Numbered from the stretch's first letter, positions 39,557-50,135 are shown. The stretch is 64,000 nt of DNA from Limnoperna fortunei (GCA_944474755.1 OX104124.1:8396437-8460436), one strand, 5' to 3'. The notes: generated from the letters alone by a model not told the origin. Translations and numbers: made by a program.

Positions 39557-40324
39557 TTACCTTACAATGAAGTATCCCATTAGGGTATCCACATCTTTCT
39601 CAGTTGCATCTTTAGTCTTGTACACCACGGATGGATGGCTAGACACAGACACCACTTCAATTTTTGTAATATCGCTGTTAAGAGATTTTAATTTCTCAAG
39701 CAGATCTGGGTCATTTCTGTTTGTTTGCAATTCAAGATGTCGCTTTTCTAATTCCTTCATTGTTGCCTGTAATTGTTTAGTGTCAGAAATGATTTTGTCT
39801 ACCTTCTCCTTTTCCGACCCAGTTTTACTTCTTAAATCGCTTATAACTCTTTCAACGTGTCGATCTATCATAGCTTTTATTCTTTCTCCCTCCTTGGTAA
39901 CTTGCTTGATAGCTGTTGCTACATCCTTATCCAGGTGAATCAAGCCTTTTTCGAGTTGATTGATTTTCTCGTTTAGGACTTCTGATTTTGAAAGAAGTTT
40001 TCCGTGATTTTCTTTCTTGAGATTGGTTAGCAAATCACTGATTCTGGACAAATCATGACCTCTATGCTTCCCGACAACGCAGGCTGTACAGACGACCTTA
40101 TTGCAAGAACACAAAAATACCAAGTCCTCATTGTGTTCTTTGCATTTGGATTTTACTTCCTGTTCGACCCCTGAGCCATCCAGAAATTTGTGATTAGCAG
40201 TAACTTTTTGTCTTTTATGAAGTAATTTACAATTGTCACAGAATAACTGCTCGCAATCTACACAAAATTGAGAACCTGGTCCACCAGTACATATTTCACA
40301 TATCTTACGGGCAGCCTGAGCCAT
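39557..40324 (-). CDS. TRIM-like double B-box/coiled-coil protein
   Basis: An uninterrupted 255-residue frame, starting at ATG 40324 in a good context (GACAAAATGGC, A at -3 and G at +4). A longer frame opens with a GTG at 40363, which I reject as a start. Residues 9-49 form a B-box 1 zinc site (C9, C12, C21, C24, C29, C32, H36, H45). Residues 61-90 form B-box 2 (C61, H64, C72, C74, C79, C82, H87, H90), where the C-S-C spacing is tighter than the usual CxxC. From about 100 to 235 the chain is charged and heptad-like, a coiled coil for self-association. There is no RING finger before the B-boxes and no NHL, filamin or SPRY domain after. The family acts in ubiquitin signalling, innate immunity or cytoskeletal scaffolding, and a RING-less member may lack ligase activity. 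The frame ends at GTAAGG-TAATAAATAA, which includes possible splice donors, so it could be the first coding exon of a longer protein. The same motif contains AATAAA overlapping the stop. Confidence 0.87.
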   Translation of the reverse strand: MAQAARKICEICTGGPGSQFCVDCEQLFCDNCKLLHKRQKVTANHKFLDGSGVEQEVKSKCKEHNEDLVFLCSCNKVVCTACVVGKHRGHDLSRISDLLTNLKKENHGKLLSKSEVLNEKINQLEKGLIHLDKDVATAIKQVTKEGERIKAMIDRHVERVISDLRSKTGSEKEKVDKIISDTKQLQATMKELEKRHLELQTNRNDPDLLEKLKSLNSDITKIEVVSVSSHPSVVYKTKDATEKDVDTLMGYFIVR

Positions 40325-40363
40325 TTTGTCTTCTTTCACCCTGTTACTATTACGTTCAATCAC

Positions 40364-41099
40364 GTGAAATATGTCCTTGTTAACCAGGTAAAACGGATAT
40401 GTTTACAATAGAATTTAAAACCCTTATGAATAATTTTAGAAAATCGATAATATTGATTTTTATACAACAACAGAAATATGTCTTTATTCAAACCTAAAAT
40501 AACAATTTAATTTGTGTTTGTAAATAACGTGAAACTACAATGAAATAGAAAAGTTGTTGTCAGATAATTAAAGCAATATTAAATAGGAAATTTACAATCA
40601 CGATAATCATATGTTATCTAAAATAACAAGTAAGAAATAAGTATATGACAGCTTATTCCTTATAGACACTTGTGCTTTAAAATATGCCGTTGTAGTCTTT
40701 ATTTAAACCTCTTGTTATTATTCCTAGTATATAATAACAAAAAACTATAACGTTTTAATATAATTTTACTTTTTGAGGGACAATGTCATTTTGTGGCCAG
40801 TTGACCTATAACTATTTAATATGAAATAAACACTATTGTCGGTTTCATATTCGGGTTGTCGATCTTACGCCAGATTTTGTACACAATGAAATTCGGCTGT
40901 AATGTAACAGTCAAAAATTGTTCTGCTATTCAGATTATAAATTGACAGATACCAACATATATGGAAACGTATCCCCGCGGTTCTACTATCTACTGTCTCC
41001 GACCTTTGTGAAACCTATAAAAGTATTGACAAATAAATAAATAACTGTGTCAATCGTTATTAGTTTACAAAAAAGTTAAATGAAATGTTTTTATGATGA
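40364..41099. other. 5' flank of the B-box gene
   Basis: AT-rich non-coding sequence upstream of the minus-strand B-box gene. I see no recognisable coding block. A TATAAAAG on the plus strand near 41018 (CCTATAAAAGTATTG) could be a promoter element for the exon-like ORF at 41649, but support is weak. Confidence 0.4.
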
Positions 41100-41250
<151 letters not shown>

Positions 41251-41648
41251 CCAGCGAGCAATATTTCAGCTTTATTTAATCAAATCAAATCAATTCGGGA
41301 AAGAGTACCAAAGGCAAAAATTCTGAATGCTCCTTGAAACATATAGAGTAAAAGTTGTGAAAATTTAGCGTTATTAGATAACACAATAAGACAAACGGTA
41401 TGGTTTTATGTACTACATGTAACATTTACATACTTATGTCTTTCAACGATATTTATGGCAATTGTATGTCAGTTTTTTTTCAATTTTTTTGGCATTTTTA
41501 GAAGTGTTTGGGCTTCTTTTTTCTAGTTCTGAAGTGTAGTACGGGATTATATCTATCTCGTTTTCTTATTTTTTTCTCTTTCAATGCACGGTAAGTAAGC
41601 GCATTGTGAATTTTTTAATTCAATAGCTGAACGGGCTATTTTTAGTAA

Positions 41649-41845
41649 ATGTCTTCAAAACTGACCGAAAACGACTCCGCGTCAGTGGGATCTTTTGTGT
41701 AATATTCGGGACGCATCAGATTAGTTAACCTGCGAGTTACATTGGCAGTGTTATTTGAAGGATCTAACTTCTTCGACTTTGATTTAAGAGAAGCTGTTCG
41801 ACAGACATTTCAGAGTAGACATATAATTAGTGAATCAACTATAAG
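41649..41845 (+). pseudogene. Exon-like ORF with one stop, ending in a splice donor
   Basis: From ATG 41649 the frame runs 65 codons plus two bases and meets a single in-frame TAA at 41700-41702. It ends at AAG/GTAAGT (GT at 41846-41847), a near-consensus donor followed by a T tract. Past the stop the translation looks protein-like (RVTLAVLFEGSNFFDFDLRE), but I recognise no family. It may be an exon of a decayed or nearby gene whose intron now hosts the DIRS element, or part of that element. If spliced to the TTTACAG acceptor at 42912-42918, the reading frame would not match the gag frame, so a simple gag leader exon is unlikely. Confidence 0.3.
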
Positions 41846-41847
41846 GT

Positions 41848-42920
41848 AAGTTTTTTTTTCTTTACTATGCATTTTCGTTTTTGTAGACTTGCATGGGTAT
41901 ATAATACATTGGATATGTATAATAGTTCAACAAATAAATAAGTTGTTACTTCTGCATGTATATGCATAAAATGTCATAAATAAATAATTATATTTTATAA
42001 ATAAGCCTACGTACAGTCATGTTGAAAACACACTGGTTCTCGAACGATCACTTAGTTAATCAGCGTCGAGACCGGTTATTATCGTTTATTATTAAAAATA
42101 AATAAATTAATTAATAAATAAATAATATTTAAATAATTCAAATAATATTGTTTAGTGGGTTTGGTATATATTAATACCTACATGATGTGATTAGTACTTA
42201 TGGTACTTATCTTTCTATTCATGTTTTATTTATTTATTTATTTTTTGAATCCATAATTGTTTGTATGGTATTTTATGGGTATATAGGTATAACATAATTG
42301 GTACCATAGTTTATAGACTAAAATACTATGTGTTAGTATGGCACAAGTTGCTTCGTATTAGACCGATTTATTTCCGGACAGGTTGTATATATGTATATAC
42401 ACTTTCATTACTGTTAGTTTTTTGTTTACCTTCGCTTTAAGGGTGATAAATTCTTTTATAGGTTGCTATATACTTCTTTTCATTTTAGTTACTGTTTGTA
42501 CATATGGTACAGGCTTGTTTATATAGCAAATTAATGGTGCATTATTTTTGGATTCTGGATGTACAAATTTGCGGTACAACAAATGTATTTATGGTACATT
42601 TGTGTGGATTTCTTGGTTATTATGGTTCTATTTTAAACAAGCATAGATAATATAAGTTAGTGCAATTGTACGCTTAGCTCATGTGGTCTTTAGTTTTAAT
42701 GTACTTGTTTTTAAACAGGTTCATACTTATACTTGCTTGACACAAGATGGTGCTTTTTTATTATTTTGTACATTTGTACCTGTTTTTACTAGTTATGTTT
42801 AGCACTGATAGTGCTCTTTTTCATGTTAGGCTGAACACTGTATACATGTGCAGTAACTCATAGTATGTGTTTTACACGTATTGTCAATAGGTATCATTTA
42901 AGGTGCTCTCCTTTACAGTT
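41848..42920. other. Non-coding stretch before the DIRS gag
   Basis: AT-rich sequence with A/T homopolymers and AATA-type low complexity (42088-42150), but no ORF of note. It may include the left terminus or untranslated leader of the DIRS-type element. I could not find terminal repeats that fix a boundary. A pyrimidine-rich TCTCCTTTACAG ends at 42918, two bases before the gag ATG. Confidence 0.5.
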
Positions 42921-43793
42921 ATGGCAGACTCCCACAAGGAAGGACCTCTACGCAAACGAGTTCGGTCAACAATAACCCACCGACCTTCTGTTATGGTAGA
43001 CTGTCATCAGGAAGGACCTCTACACAAACGAGTCCGGTCAACAAGAACTCTTCGACCCTCTAGAAAGGTTCAATTTACTTTAGACGGTAATAGCCAAGAG
43101 GATACAATACAACGTGATGAGCCATCTTCAGAAACTCCTCCACCTTCTCCTGCGGAAGAAACTTTACCTCCCCTACGAGTTCTACCCAACACTTATGCTT
43201 CTTCTATGGTGGAACAGTTCACTAGTATGCTGACGGCAGCACTACCCGTTATTACTCAGACTTTGGTTACAGTGCTAAAACAAACAGGAATGATCCAAAG
43301 TTGGGGATCAGTTAAGTTGTCTCCTGCTACTAACAAAGATAGACCAGATCTTCGGCAGGTAACCTTTTCAGTCGGATCTGTTGACAATTATGTTCCTTTT
43401 GAGGCGAGGCATGGAAACTTGGAACGGTCGCATGATACGGTTAGCACCCCACAGGTTCTTTACCAGGCGACTTCAGGAGAGACTACTTCTTCGGCTATTA
43501 ATGTGGTGCAAGATCTAATTAATTCTGAAGCAGGTACACTTACTCATATAAGTGCAAAAAGTGCGTTTGGAAAGGCAAGGCCACTTGCACTAGGCATTAA
43601 ACCTAAAACCAAAGCTAACATTTGGGCTTATCATTTTGTACATTTTGAGAAGTTGTTGAAGCCTACTAAAAAGTTGATTAAATATTCCCCACAAGAATCT
43701 GGGCAAACTTTAACTTTTGTTAAACACACTGTTAATGCTGGTAAAATGAAAATTGATTCTTTGGCATTATGGCTAGAAGCTTTCTATATATAG
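42921..43793 (+). CDS. DIRS gag-like protein, C-terminally interrupted
   Basis: A 290-residue frame from ATG 42921. An in-frame GTG lies upstream at 42903, but the ATG follows it closely. It would form the nucleocapsid-like particle protein of the retroelement. The N terminus carries a tandem duplication of about 24 residues: GPLRKRVRSTITHRPS at 8-23 is repeated as GPLHKRVRSTRTLRPS. A Pro/Glu-rich stretch (about 65-90) follows. The frame ends at a stop just after SLALWLEAFYI. Gag-like homology continues beyond the stop in other frames (TFRLWREHDPLNLPWDQV near 43865-43920), so this is a truncated copy and not a complete gene. Confidence 0.7.
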   Translation: MADSHKEGPLRKRVRSTITHRPSVMVDCHQEGPLHKRVRSTRTLRPSRKVQFTLDGNSQEDTIQRDEPSSETPPPSPAEETLPPLRVLPNTYASSMVEQFTSMLTAALPVITQTLVTVLKQTGMIQSWGSVKLSPATNKDRPDLRQVTFSVGSVDNYVPFEARHGNLERSHDTVSTPQVLYQATSGETTSSAINVVQDLINSEAGTLTHISAKSAFGKARPLALGIKPKTKANIWAYHFVHFEKLLKPTKKLIKYSPQESGQTLTFVKHTVNAGKMKIDSLALWLEAFYI

Positions 43794-44035
43794 TGAAAAG
43801 TACCCTAACGAGCCCACAATTTAGCCAGCAAATTCTGCATTGAAGCAGCTTTATCTAATGATGACACTTTTCGTCTTTGGAGGGAACATGATCCTTTAAA
43901 TTTACCATGGGATCAGGTTAATTGGGAGTTATTTATTGAGGCTTGGCCATAGGTTTAAAGGTAAAACAAAACGATATTTAAAAAGGACCATTTCGGGTTA
44001 ACGATAACTCCAATTTCTTTAAAAAGAAATATACC

Positions 44036-44299
44036 TTGTCTAGACCCTGTTACACCTTTAACAACGAAGGCTCTTGCAACAAAAAATCCTGTCCCTATGG
44101 GCACTTTTGTCAGTCATGTAAGGGAAATCACGGAAGAAAAAATTGCAAGCTTACGAACGTCAAACCATCAAAAAAAGCCAGTACAAGCCCCCAAATTACT
44201 CAACCAAGTTTTCCGCTAGCTAATAAGTGTACTTTTTCAAATATATCAACTCCTATTGATGTGGCTAGATTAAACATTTATCTTGTGGTTACCAAATAG
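44036..44299 (+). pseudogene. DIRS gag zinc-finger segment and RT linker
   Basis: This segment encodes C-x8-C-x4-C-x3-H (CYTFNNEGSCNKKSCPYGH) followed by further Cys/His pairs (FCQSCKG, then C after KN). It is a nucleic-acid-binding knuckle commonly found at the gag/RT junction of DIRS-type elements. A Ser/Lys/Pro-rich linker follows. The open frame begins at a TTG codon, so it is a piece of a longer ancestral frame and not a separate gene. Confidence 0.7.
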
Positions 44300-45159
44300 A
44301 AAAAGCTAATTTTTTACTTGACGGTTTCACCTTTGGTTTAAAAATACCTTTTGCAGGCAAAATAGAACGTTTGTTTGGTCTTAATTTAAAATCCGCTAGA
44401 TATAATATTGAAGTTCTACGTGAAATAATTAATGATGAGCTAAATGCAGGTCGTGCAGAAGGACCGTTTGTAGATCCCCCTTTTTTAAATTTTTAAATTT
44501 CCCCTTTAGGTTAAGTTCCTAAGAATAAGCCTGGTGATTTTTGAGTTATACACCATCTGTTATACCCCATGGGATCTTCAGTTGATGACGGTATTCTAGC
44601 GGAATTGTGAACAGTTAAATACCAATCGGTTTACACAGCTTGTCAAATCATTCTGAAATTTGGTCGATTTTGTCCAAGATAGACGTTGAACAAGCTTTTA
44701 AAATAATTCCAATCCATCCAGACAGTTTTCACTTACTAGGTTTTTCTTTGGATGATAAATATTATTTTGATAAAACTCTACCCATAGGTTTAAGCTACTC
44801 TTGTAATTTGTTTGAAAAATTTAGCAATGCAATTCACTGGATTGCAGAAAATAAACTGGGTATACATAGCTGTGTACATGTTTTGGATGATTTTTTATTT
44901 GTGTCTCCCCCTCCGTTAAAGATGGGCCAAGCGAATTTGGATTAATTTCTAGAAATGGCTGGTCATATAGGCTTCTCATTAAGAGTACTAAAACAGTGCT
45001 ACCGACCAACAAATTGATTTGTTTAGGTTTAGAGCTTGACTCAGCAGAAATGGAAATAAGACTTCCACAAGACAAGTTAGATAAGATACGTCATTTTCTT
45101 ACAGTGTTTAATAACAGAAAAAAAGTTACTGTTCTAGAACTACAGTCATTAATGGGTTA
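44300..45159 (+). pseudogene. DIRS reverse transcriptase, broken
   Basis: The RT fingers and palm can be followed across several frames. DGFTFGLKIPFAG and AGRAEGPFVDPPFLNF come first (to about 44490), then IHHLLYPMGSSVDDGI (44550-44600). DVEQAFKIIPIHPD holds the first catalytic Asp (44680-44730). KTLPIGLSYSCNLFEKF is next, and VLDDFLFV (44881-44904) is the YxDD-equivalent box. Stops interrupt at about 44494, 44512, 44542 and 44943, and a frameshift follows near 44990. After that LELDSAEMEIRLPQDKLDKI continues the thumb. It is non-functional. Confidence 0.82.
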
Positions 45160-45798
45160 TTGAACTTTGCATGTGCAGTTGTTCCCCCAGGTCGTACATT
45201 TTTACGTCGGCTCATTAATTTAACAATAGGACTTAAAAAACCACACCACAAGAGAAAATTAAATAAGGAAGCTAAGGCAGGTTTGGAAGCTTGGACCTTG
45301 TTCATTAAACGCTTTAATGGTAAAGGTTTAATATTAGCGCCTTGTTTTGAATCATCTATGACTCTGCATATGTATACCGATGCAAGTGACATTGGGTTTG
45401 GTGGATTTCTCGGTTCTCATTGGTTTGCTCATACATGGTCCAAAACATGGTTACAAATGAATATCTCAGTTCGAGAACTTTATCCTATTGATATAGCGCT
45501 AGAAGTATGGGCTTCAAAACTTAGAAACAAACAGGTTTTGTTCCATTGTGATAATATTGCGGTAGTACATTGCATTAAAAAGCAAACTGCTAAAGATCCA
45601 CATTTAATGAAATTGATTAGGCGTCTCGTTGTGCAGGCACTTCAGTTTAATATTATATTTGTAGCTAAGCACATTCCTGGTCTTAAAAATGTCTTAGCTG
45701 ATAGACTTTCTCGTTTTCAGATAAACGAGTTCAAAAAAATAGGACCAGGTATGGATCGAGTACAGACAGAAATCTCCCACCTGGTATTAGAACCCTAG
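45160..45798 (+). pseudogene. DIRS RNase H domain
   Basis: A 212-codon open segment of the former polyprotein. All four RNase H acidic positions are readable: Asp in MYTDASDIGFGG (45370-45405), Glu in ISVRELYPID (about 45460-45490), Asp in LFHCDNIAVVHC (about 45540), and Asp in LADRLSRF (about 45700). It is joined to the RT by a frameshift at the LMGY/NFACAVVPPG boundary near 45160. The open frame begins at a TTG codon, so it is not a separate gene. Confidence 0.82.
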
Positions 45799-45885
45799 AA
45801 TTAATTACCACTAATATTCTGAAAGGGGCCTTAACTATCTCGTCAACAAAGTTATACTAGGGCTATTAGTTTTTATCGTAGTGTC

Positions 45886-46605
45886 ATGTTAATATATTTT
45901 CCTTCTAACTCTATTTTATCAATTACTTTAGAACATTTGGTACTCTTTATTGCTTTTTGCATGCATAAACAATTGGCTTATTCCACGGTTATGACTTATA
46001 TATCTATGCTAAATTATGTTCAAAAATTGGCTGGATTTCGAGATCTGTCACACAATTTTGTAACTAAAAAGTCGCTGGAAGGTTTTCGCAAACTTAAGGC
46101 TAAACCGGATTCCCGACTACCCATTACCCCAGTCATTCTACGACGTTTGGTATTTTCGTTGGAACATTTGGGGTTTTCACATTTTACAGTAGTGCTCTTA
46201 AGAGCTATGTATTAACTTGCGTTTCATGCATTTCCCAGGGTAGGTGAAATCACTGGTTCTGGTTCAGATAACCGAAATAATATTCCAATAGATGCAGTTA
46301 ATTTTCTTTTCAACAATAAAATGCACCCATACGCTTTAGAATTGAATATGAGACATTTTAAACATTACAATGGGAAATCTTTCCAAAAATTTTAAATCTT
46401 GAGCAATGCTCAACACCCAATGCTGTGTCCGGTAAATGCGGTATGGCAATATTGCAAGTTGAGAGGTCAACTAGGCGGTCCTCTTTTCTGTTTTTTGGAC
46501 GGTCAGCCCATTCCGAGGCATTATTTTAACCAACAATTACGCTTATCCCTACACTGGGCTGTGTTCAGTATTACAAATTTTAAAGGACACAGTTTTCGAA
46601 TTATA
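45886..46605 (+). pseudogene. DIRS tyrosine recombinase, truncated
   Basis: This would be the site-specific recombinase that integrates the circular cDNA. The N-terminal SAM-like core-binding region reads through AYSTVMTYISMLNYVQKLAG and LRRLVFSLEHLGF. The catalytic domain begins with the first Arg in AFHAFPRVGEITGSG (about 46224-46265). LCPVNAVWQYCKLRG and the HxxR motif GHSFRI (46583-46600) follow. Two in-frame stops (46213-46215 and 46393-46395) break it. Homology stops immediately after FRI, so the catalytic Tyr is missing. Confidence 0.83.
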
Positions 46606-48072
46606 ATCTGTGGTGTAAGTAATTAGTGGTGAGTTAAGAGAAAGTGTTATCGTGATTTGCTCCATAAAATATGTAGACTGAAATAATTGAGTAGTCAACA
46701 TTAGAGAAAGTAGTGTCAAGATTTTATCCATTTTACTCCCCAAAGCTACATAAATGACAGTGGGGAAAACTGTACAGCAACAATAAATTTAATGTATGTA
46801 TTCGCGTTATAGAGGTCAAACTAAGTAACAAATTCTTAATCTACTCTAAGTACCAGTTTTTATGACCGTTATGGGTTTTGTCGTGCTTTCATCTCTTTAT
46901 TTCAACACAGGCTAGGATGGGGGGTATTGTCACAAATATATTTGTTCCAATACTGTCGCGAATAATATCCCTATCTTTGATGGGATGAGTTCCTCATTAT
47001 AGTAGTTACAATTTTTCTATATATTTTTATGTAAATATGTTTTATGATTTTTGTATTATGTTTTTGTCATTTAAGTAATAAATGACATTTTCAATTCAAT
47101 GCTCTTCCCTCCTATCCAACGGAAGCCTTTGTTGACAGAAATACCATTATTGAATTAATTTGTTCATGGTTTAAATAGTTTTTCGGTACAATAAAATAAA
47201 TGTTACATTTCTGACATGGTGATAGTAACATTGTCAGACATGTAATATTTATATATTGCCCCCCCTCAAATATACTTATTTAAAATTATGTCACATGCCT
47301 TTTTACAAGCATCTAAAAGCACTGATATATTAAAATAAATCCACTGTGCTATATTGACTGCAGCTGTACCCGTGTAGGCTATTTATAGAACAGTTTATAC
47401 AGCAGAGAACAAAGAAACATTAATTAGGGAATATCTCATTTATAATTTGATTAATCAAAAATGAACACCGTTCGTCTTAAGTACTGAATGGGACCGATAA
47501 TCCCTGCAAGTTTGAGCTCTTATTATTGCATAGTTTTCGGATAAAAACGGTTTCACACAAAATATGTGACGAACACAATTTTGCCAAGGTAATAACAAGC
47601 ATGAAGTTATATGGTGAAATGCAAGATACAATGTAGGGATTGCAGCTTTTTAGCATTTTAGTTTGTCTCCTGTATGCCAGATAGTAATTTTAGCTGAATA
47701 GCTGAATTTAAATTAAGTTATTCCCTACTTGCATACACACATAATAATTAAGATAATTAAAACAATATTGTTTATGATTTTTTTCCAATTTTCATCTTTA
47801 CTACTTTGTTACCGTTACCAACATAGCGAAACTAAAAATGCCAAGTAACGTAATAAAAATGGCGATGCATTTTAAAGATTTATTGTGCCTTTGTATGGAT
47901 GTGGTTTACGCCATGTTTAGCAATTTTTCAGCATAGCATGGCGCCAAGTATATAATGTGGAGGAAACTAGACGAGAACAAGTTAACAAACAATAAATCAA
48001 CAGGAAAAAGGGATAGGACATACAGAACATAATGTTGACTGCCAGAGAAAAAGAATGGAGTATTGTTTATAG
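46606..48072. other. Non-coding region after the DIRS breakpoint
   Basis: AT-rich with no open frame of note. Possible polyadenylation-type AATAAA runs are present (for example 47079-47084 and near 47193). An AAAATGGCGATGC near 47868 resembles a YY1-type start region but has no supporting exon. Part of this could be the 3' untranslated end of an old element. I can support nothing specific. Confidence 0.5.
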
Positions 48073-48351
48073 GTGGATGACTTTTGTAGCAACTACTCTT
48101 TTTCGAAGTCTACAAAAGAGAGTTTATCGTGCAAGAAACGTTGCACTCTCTTAACACGCCATCCACTACGGTCCATGGCCAGGCTTTCTGTTTATGAGCT
48201 GACAATCCCCAACGAGAGGCTTTCCCCTATCCACAACCACGGGACGCAAGGGCTGTTCTGTAGGTTGAGCACTAGTAATCCTGCCAGTATGGTCCAAGTA
48301 ACTACAAACGACAATTTAAGGAAACAGTTGCTACCCATACGTTTGATATGA
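48073..48351. other. GC-richer block of unknown origin
   Basis: This 280-bp block is visibly less AT-rich than its surroundings and is open on both strands. Plus reads 92 codons from 48073. Minus reads 67 codons from 48395 with a hydrophobic stretch, LSFVVTWTILAGLLVLNL. I cannot assign either frame to a family. A transposon fossil is the most likely explanation. Confidence 0.35.
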
Positions 48352-48682
48352 CATAGCAAGTTTCTTTCATGAATGACATCTAAAGGTAAAAACATCTGAA
48401 GAAATTATGCCCACTTTTACAGTGTGGTTAGCTTTATTGAACAAAAATATGGATGAACGTCGTTAATTTAATTGATGGTCGAAACTGAACATTTTAGGGC
48501 TTAGCTGCTGAATTAAAATTAGGTATTTTCATTTATATAATTATAAGGAATATTTAATATTTAATATTTTTATTATTAATATCTTGTGCAATTTCAATTA
48601 GGTTGAAGTATCGGAACCTCAGAAAATCCGACATAACTTCACAAACAAACGATATATAAATCATGCTTACATTTTGACTTTT

Positions 48683-48760
48683 GAATTTCTCAATACTTTT
48701 ATAATTTGCTTTTTCAACTTTGAATTTCTCAATATTTTTATAATTTGCTTTTCCAACTTT
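48683..48760 (-). repeat. 39-bp tandem duplication (2 copies)
   Basis: GAATTTCTCAATACTTTTAT and its following 19 bases at 48683-48721 repeat at 48722-48760 with two or three changes. The unit is 13 codons long and lies in a minus-strand frame (48667-48900), giving KQIIKILRNSKLK followed by KQIIKVLRNSKVK. That frame opens with GTG and has no other support. Confidence 0.8.
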
Positions 48761-48932
48761 TCGACTGTTCGCTTTTCGCTTATTTCGTAATTTTGTACAT
48801 TAAAATAAATAAATAATCTTAGATTGTTCTTGCATAAACTTATTTGATATACTTTTATTTCTTGCAAGTATCTGTTCTGATTTCCGGTGTTTATACCCAC
48901 ACAATACGATAATAGATTTCCCTTTCTGACAA

Positions 48933-49132
48933 ATGGACCTCGGTGGCGTCGAGTGGTCTACTATTGATCACGTAGTCAGTCAACGTGGAAGGTTGCGGGC
49001 TTTGTACTCGATTCCAATCTCAATTGACAAGGATTGCGAAGGATTTCTCCGGGAACTCCTGCTTATTCCCCCAATAAAAACATGATGACATGATATAGCT
49101 GAAAGTAGCATTCAAACAAACAATCAAACAGA
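48933..49132 (+). mobile_element. tRNA-headed SINE with 12-bp target duplication
   Basis: The head ACCTCGGTGGCGTCGAGTGG, the body TTGACAAGGATTGCGAAGG and the tail CTGAAAGTAGCATTCAAACAAAC are present. A flanking direct repeat CCTTTCTGACAA (48921-48932 and 49133-49144) marks the insertion site, so the copy is full length at both ends. It has small internal deletions, including part of the B-box area. Confidence 0.88.
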
Positions 49133-49281
49133 CCTTTCTGACAAGTATTTGTTTACTATATGTTTGAACAGACAAGTTGGTTAATAAAATAAAATTTCGA
49201 ACAATTAGTTGGAAAATTAAATGTTTGTTGTTATGGGTCTCGTGACTTATTGTATTAGCGTGCTTCTTGACTTCTTTATAT

Positions 49282-49480
49282 TTGTTTGAATCGTTAGTCA
49301 CGCCATCAGCCTTTAGGATATATTCTGACGTTTTTATTTCTTATGAAGGTGATCGAATTATATATCTGATAACAGTTAAACGTTATATAATTTAGAATCA
49401 GATTTATTATTCAACCTGCCTAGACTGTTCCTTCAGTAATTAAGAGGATAGAAAACACGTTACACGGTCCGCCTGCAACG
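49282..49480 (+). repeat. Diverged direct repeat, copy 1
   Basis: It shares blocks with 49917-50135, including TTTGAATCG, ATATTATGACGTTTT-like sequence, TGTTCCTTCAGTAATTAAG against TGTTCCTTAAGTATTTAAG, and GATAGAAAACACGTTACACGG against GATAGAAAACACGTTATACGG. It may be an old local duplication or two copies of an unnamed interspersed repeat. Confidence 0.65.
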
Positions 49481-49803
49481 AGCACTATTTTCTACACTTA
49501 CTGAATTTGCAACAAACATCAAACCAAAAATGCACGAGACGTTGAGACCACTTATTATTTCAACTTTTTTAATAACTCAAAAGCTTCTTCTTTTTGGACT
49601 TGATATCTTTCCCCGATTCCGAGTTTTCCAGGGTTTTTTGCTTTTTTCGCTCTATTGTACGTAATTTCCAAATTAATACCAATGAAGGCAAAAATCGCTG
49701 AATCCACCTTTTATAAAATGCCAAACGAAACTCAAATGATCACAAATTGAATGAAAATATTCAGCACATAAAATAATTTTCATGCGAGAGTGTGTTTCCC
49801 GGT

Positions 49804-49845
49804 AGATGTGTGTATATGTATAATAGATGTGTGTATATGTATAAT
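49804..49845 (+). repeat. 21-bp tandem duplication
   Basis: AGATGTGTGTATATGTATAAT occurs twice without a gap. Confidence 0.9.
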
Positions 49846-49916
49846 AATCTGTTTTATCAAGTGGTAACTCTTGATAAAAAGTTTTCTAAGAAAGAGGGTT
49901 AACAAATGCCGATGTT

Positions 49917-50135
49917 TTGTTTGAATCGCGGGTCATATAACCAGCTGATTAGATATATTATGACGTTTTCACTTTTATATTTTTGATAAAAGCCTAGACC
50001 TTTGCAGCAAAAGAAAACAATAAAAACATGAATGTTTTAAGAATCAAATTCATTTTTTCAGCTGTTTAAGAATGTTCCTTAAGTATTTAAGGCGATAGAA
50101 AACACGTTATACGGTCCACCTACATGAAGAAATCT
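49917..50135 (+). repeat. Diverged direct repeat, copy 2
   Basis: Partner of 49282-49480, about 640 bp downstream. The most conserved core is AGAAAACACGTTATACGG. Confidence 0.65.

Larger units (their letters stand above)
42921..46605 (+). mobile_element. DIRS-order (tyrosine-recombinase) retroelement, decayed
   Basis: The part order is gag-like protein, CCCH/CxxC zinc finger, reverse transcriptase, RNase H, tyrosine recombinase. That order, together with the motifs VLDDF (RT), MYTDASD (RNase H) and GHSFRI (recombinase), identifies the DIRS order. These elements copy through RNA and integrate by a tyrosine recombinase instead of a DDE integrase. I see no methyltransferase or hydrolase domain, so the subgroup is uncertain. 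Every part except gag contains stops or frameshifts. The recombinase is cut off before its catalytic tyrosine, and the sequence after about 46605 is unrelated. Both termini are unplaced. Confidence 0.88.

Noticed and set aside
39567..39938. 123-codon plus-strand ORF
   Set aside because: It is the antisense shadow of the B-box/coiled-coil gene.
44821..45392. Minus-strand ORFs of 84 and 88 codons
   Set aside because: They are antisense to the DIRS reverse transcriptase and RNase H region.
49020..49301. 93-codon minus-strand ORF
   Set aside because: Its C-terminal half is SINE sequence, and the rest has no recognisable motif.
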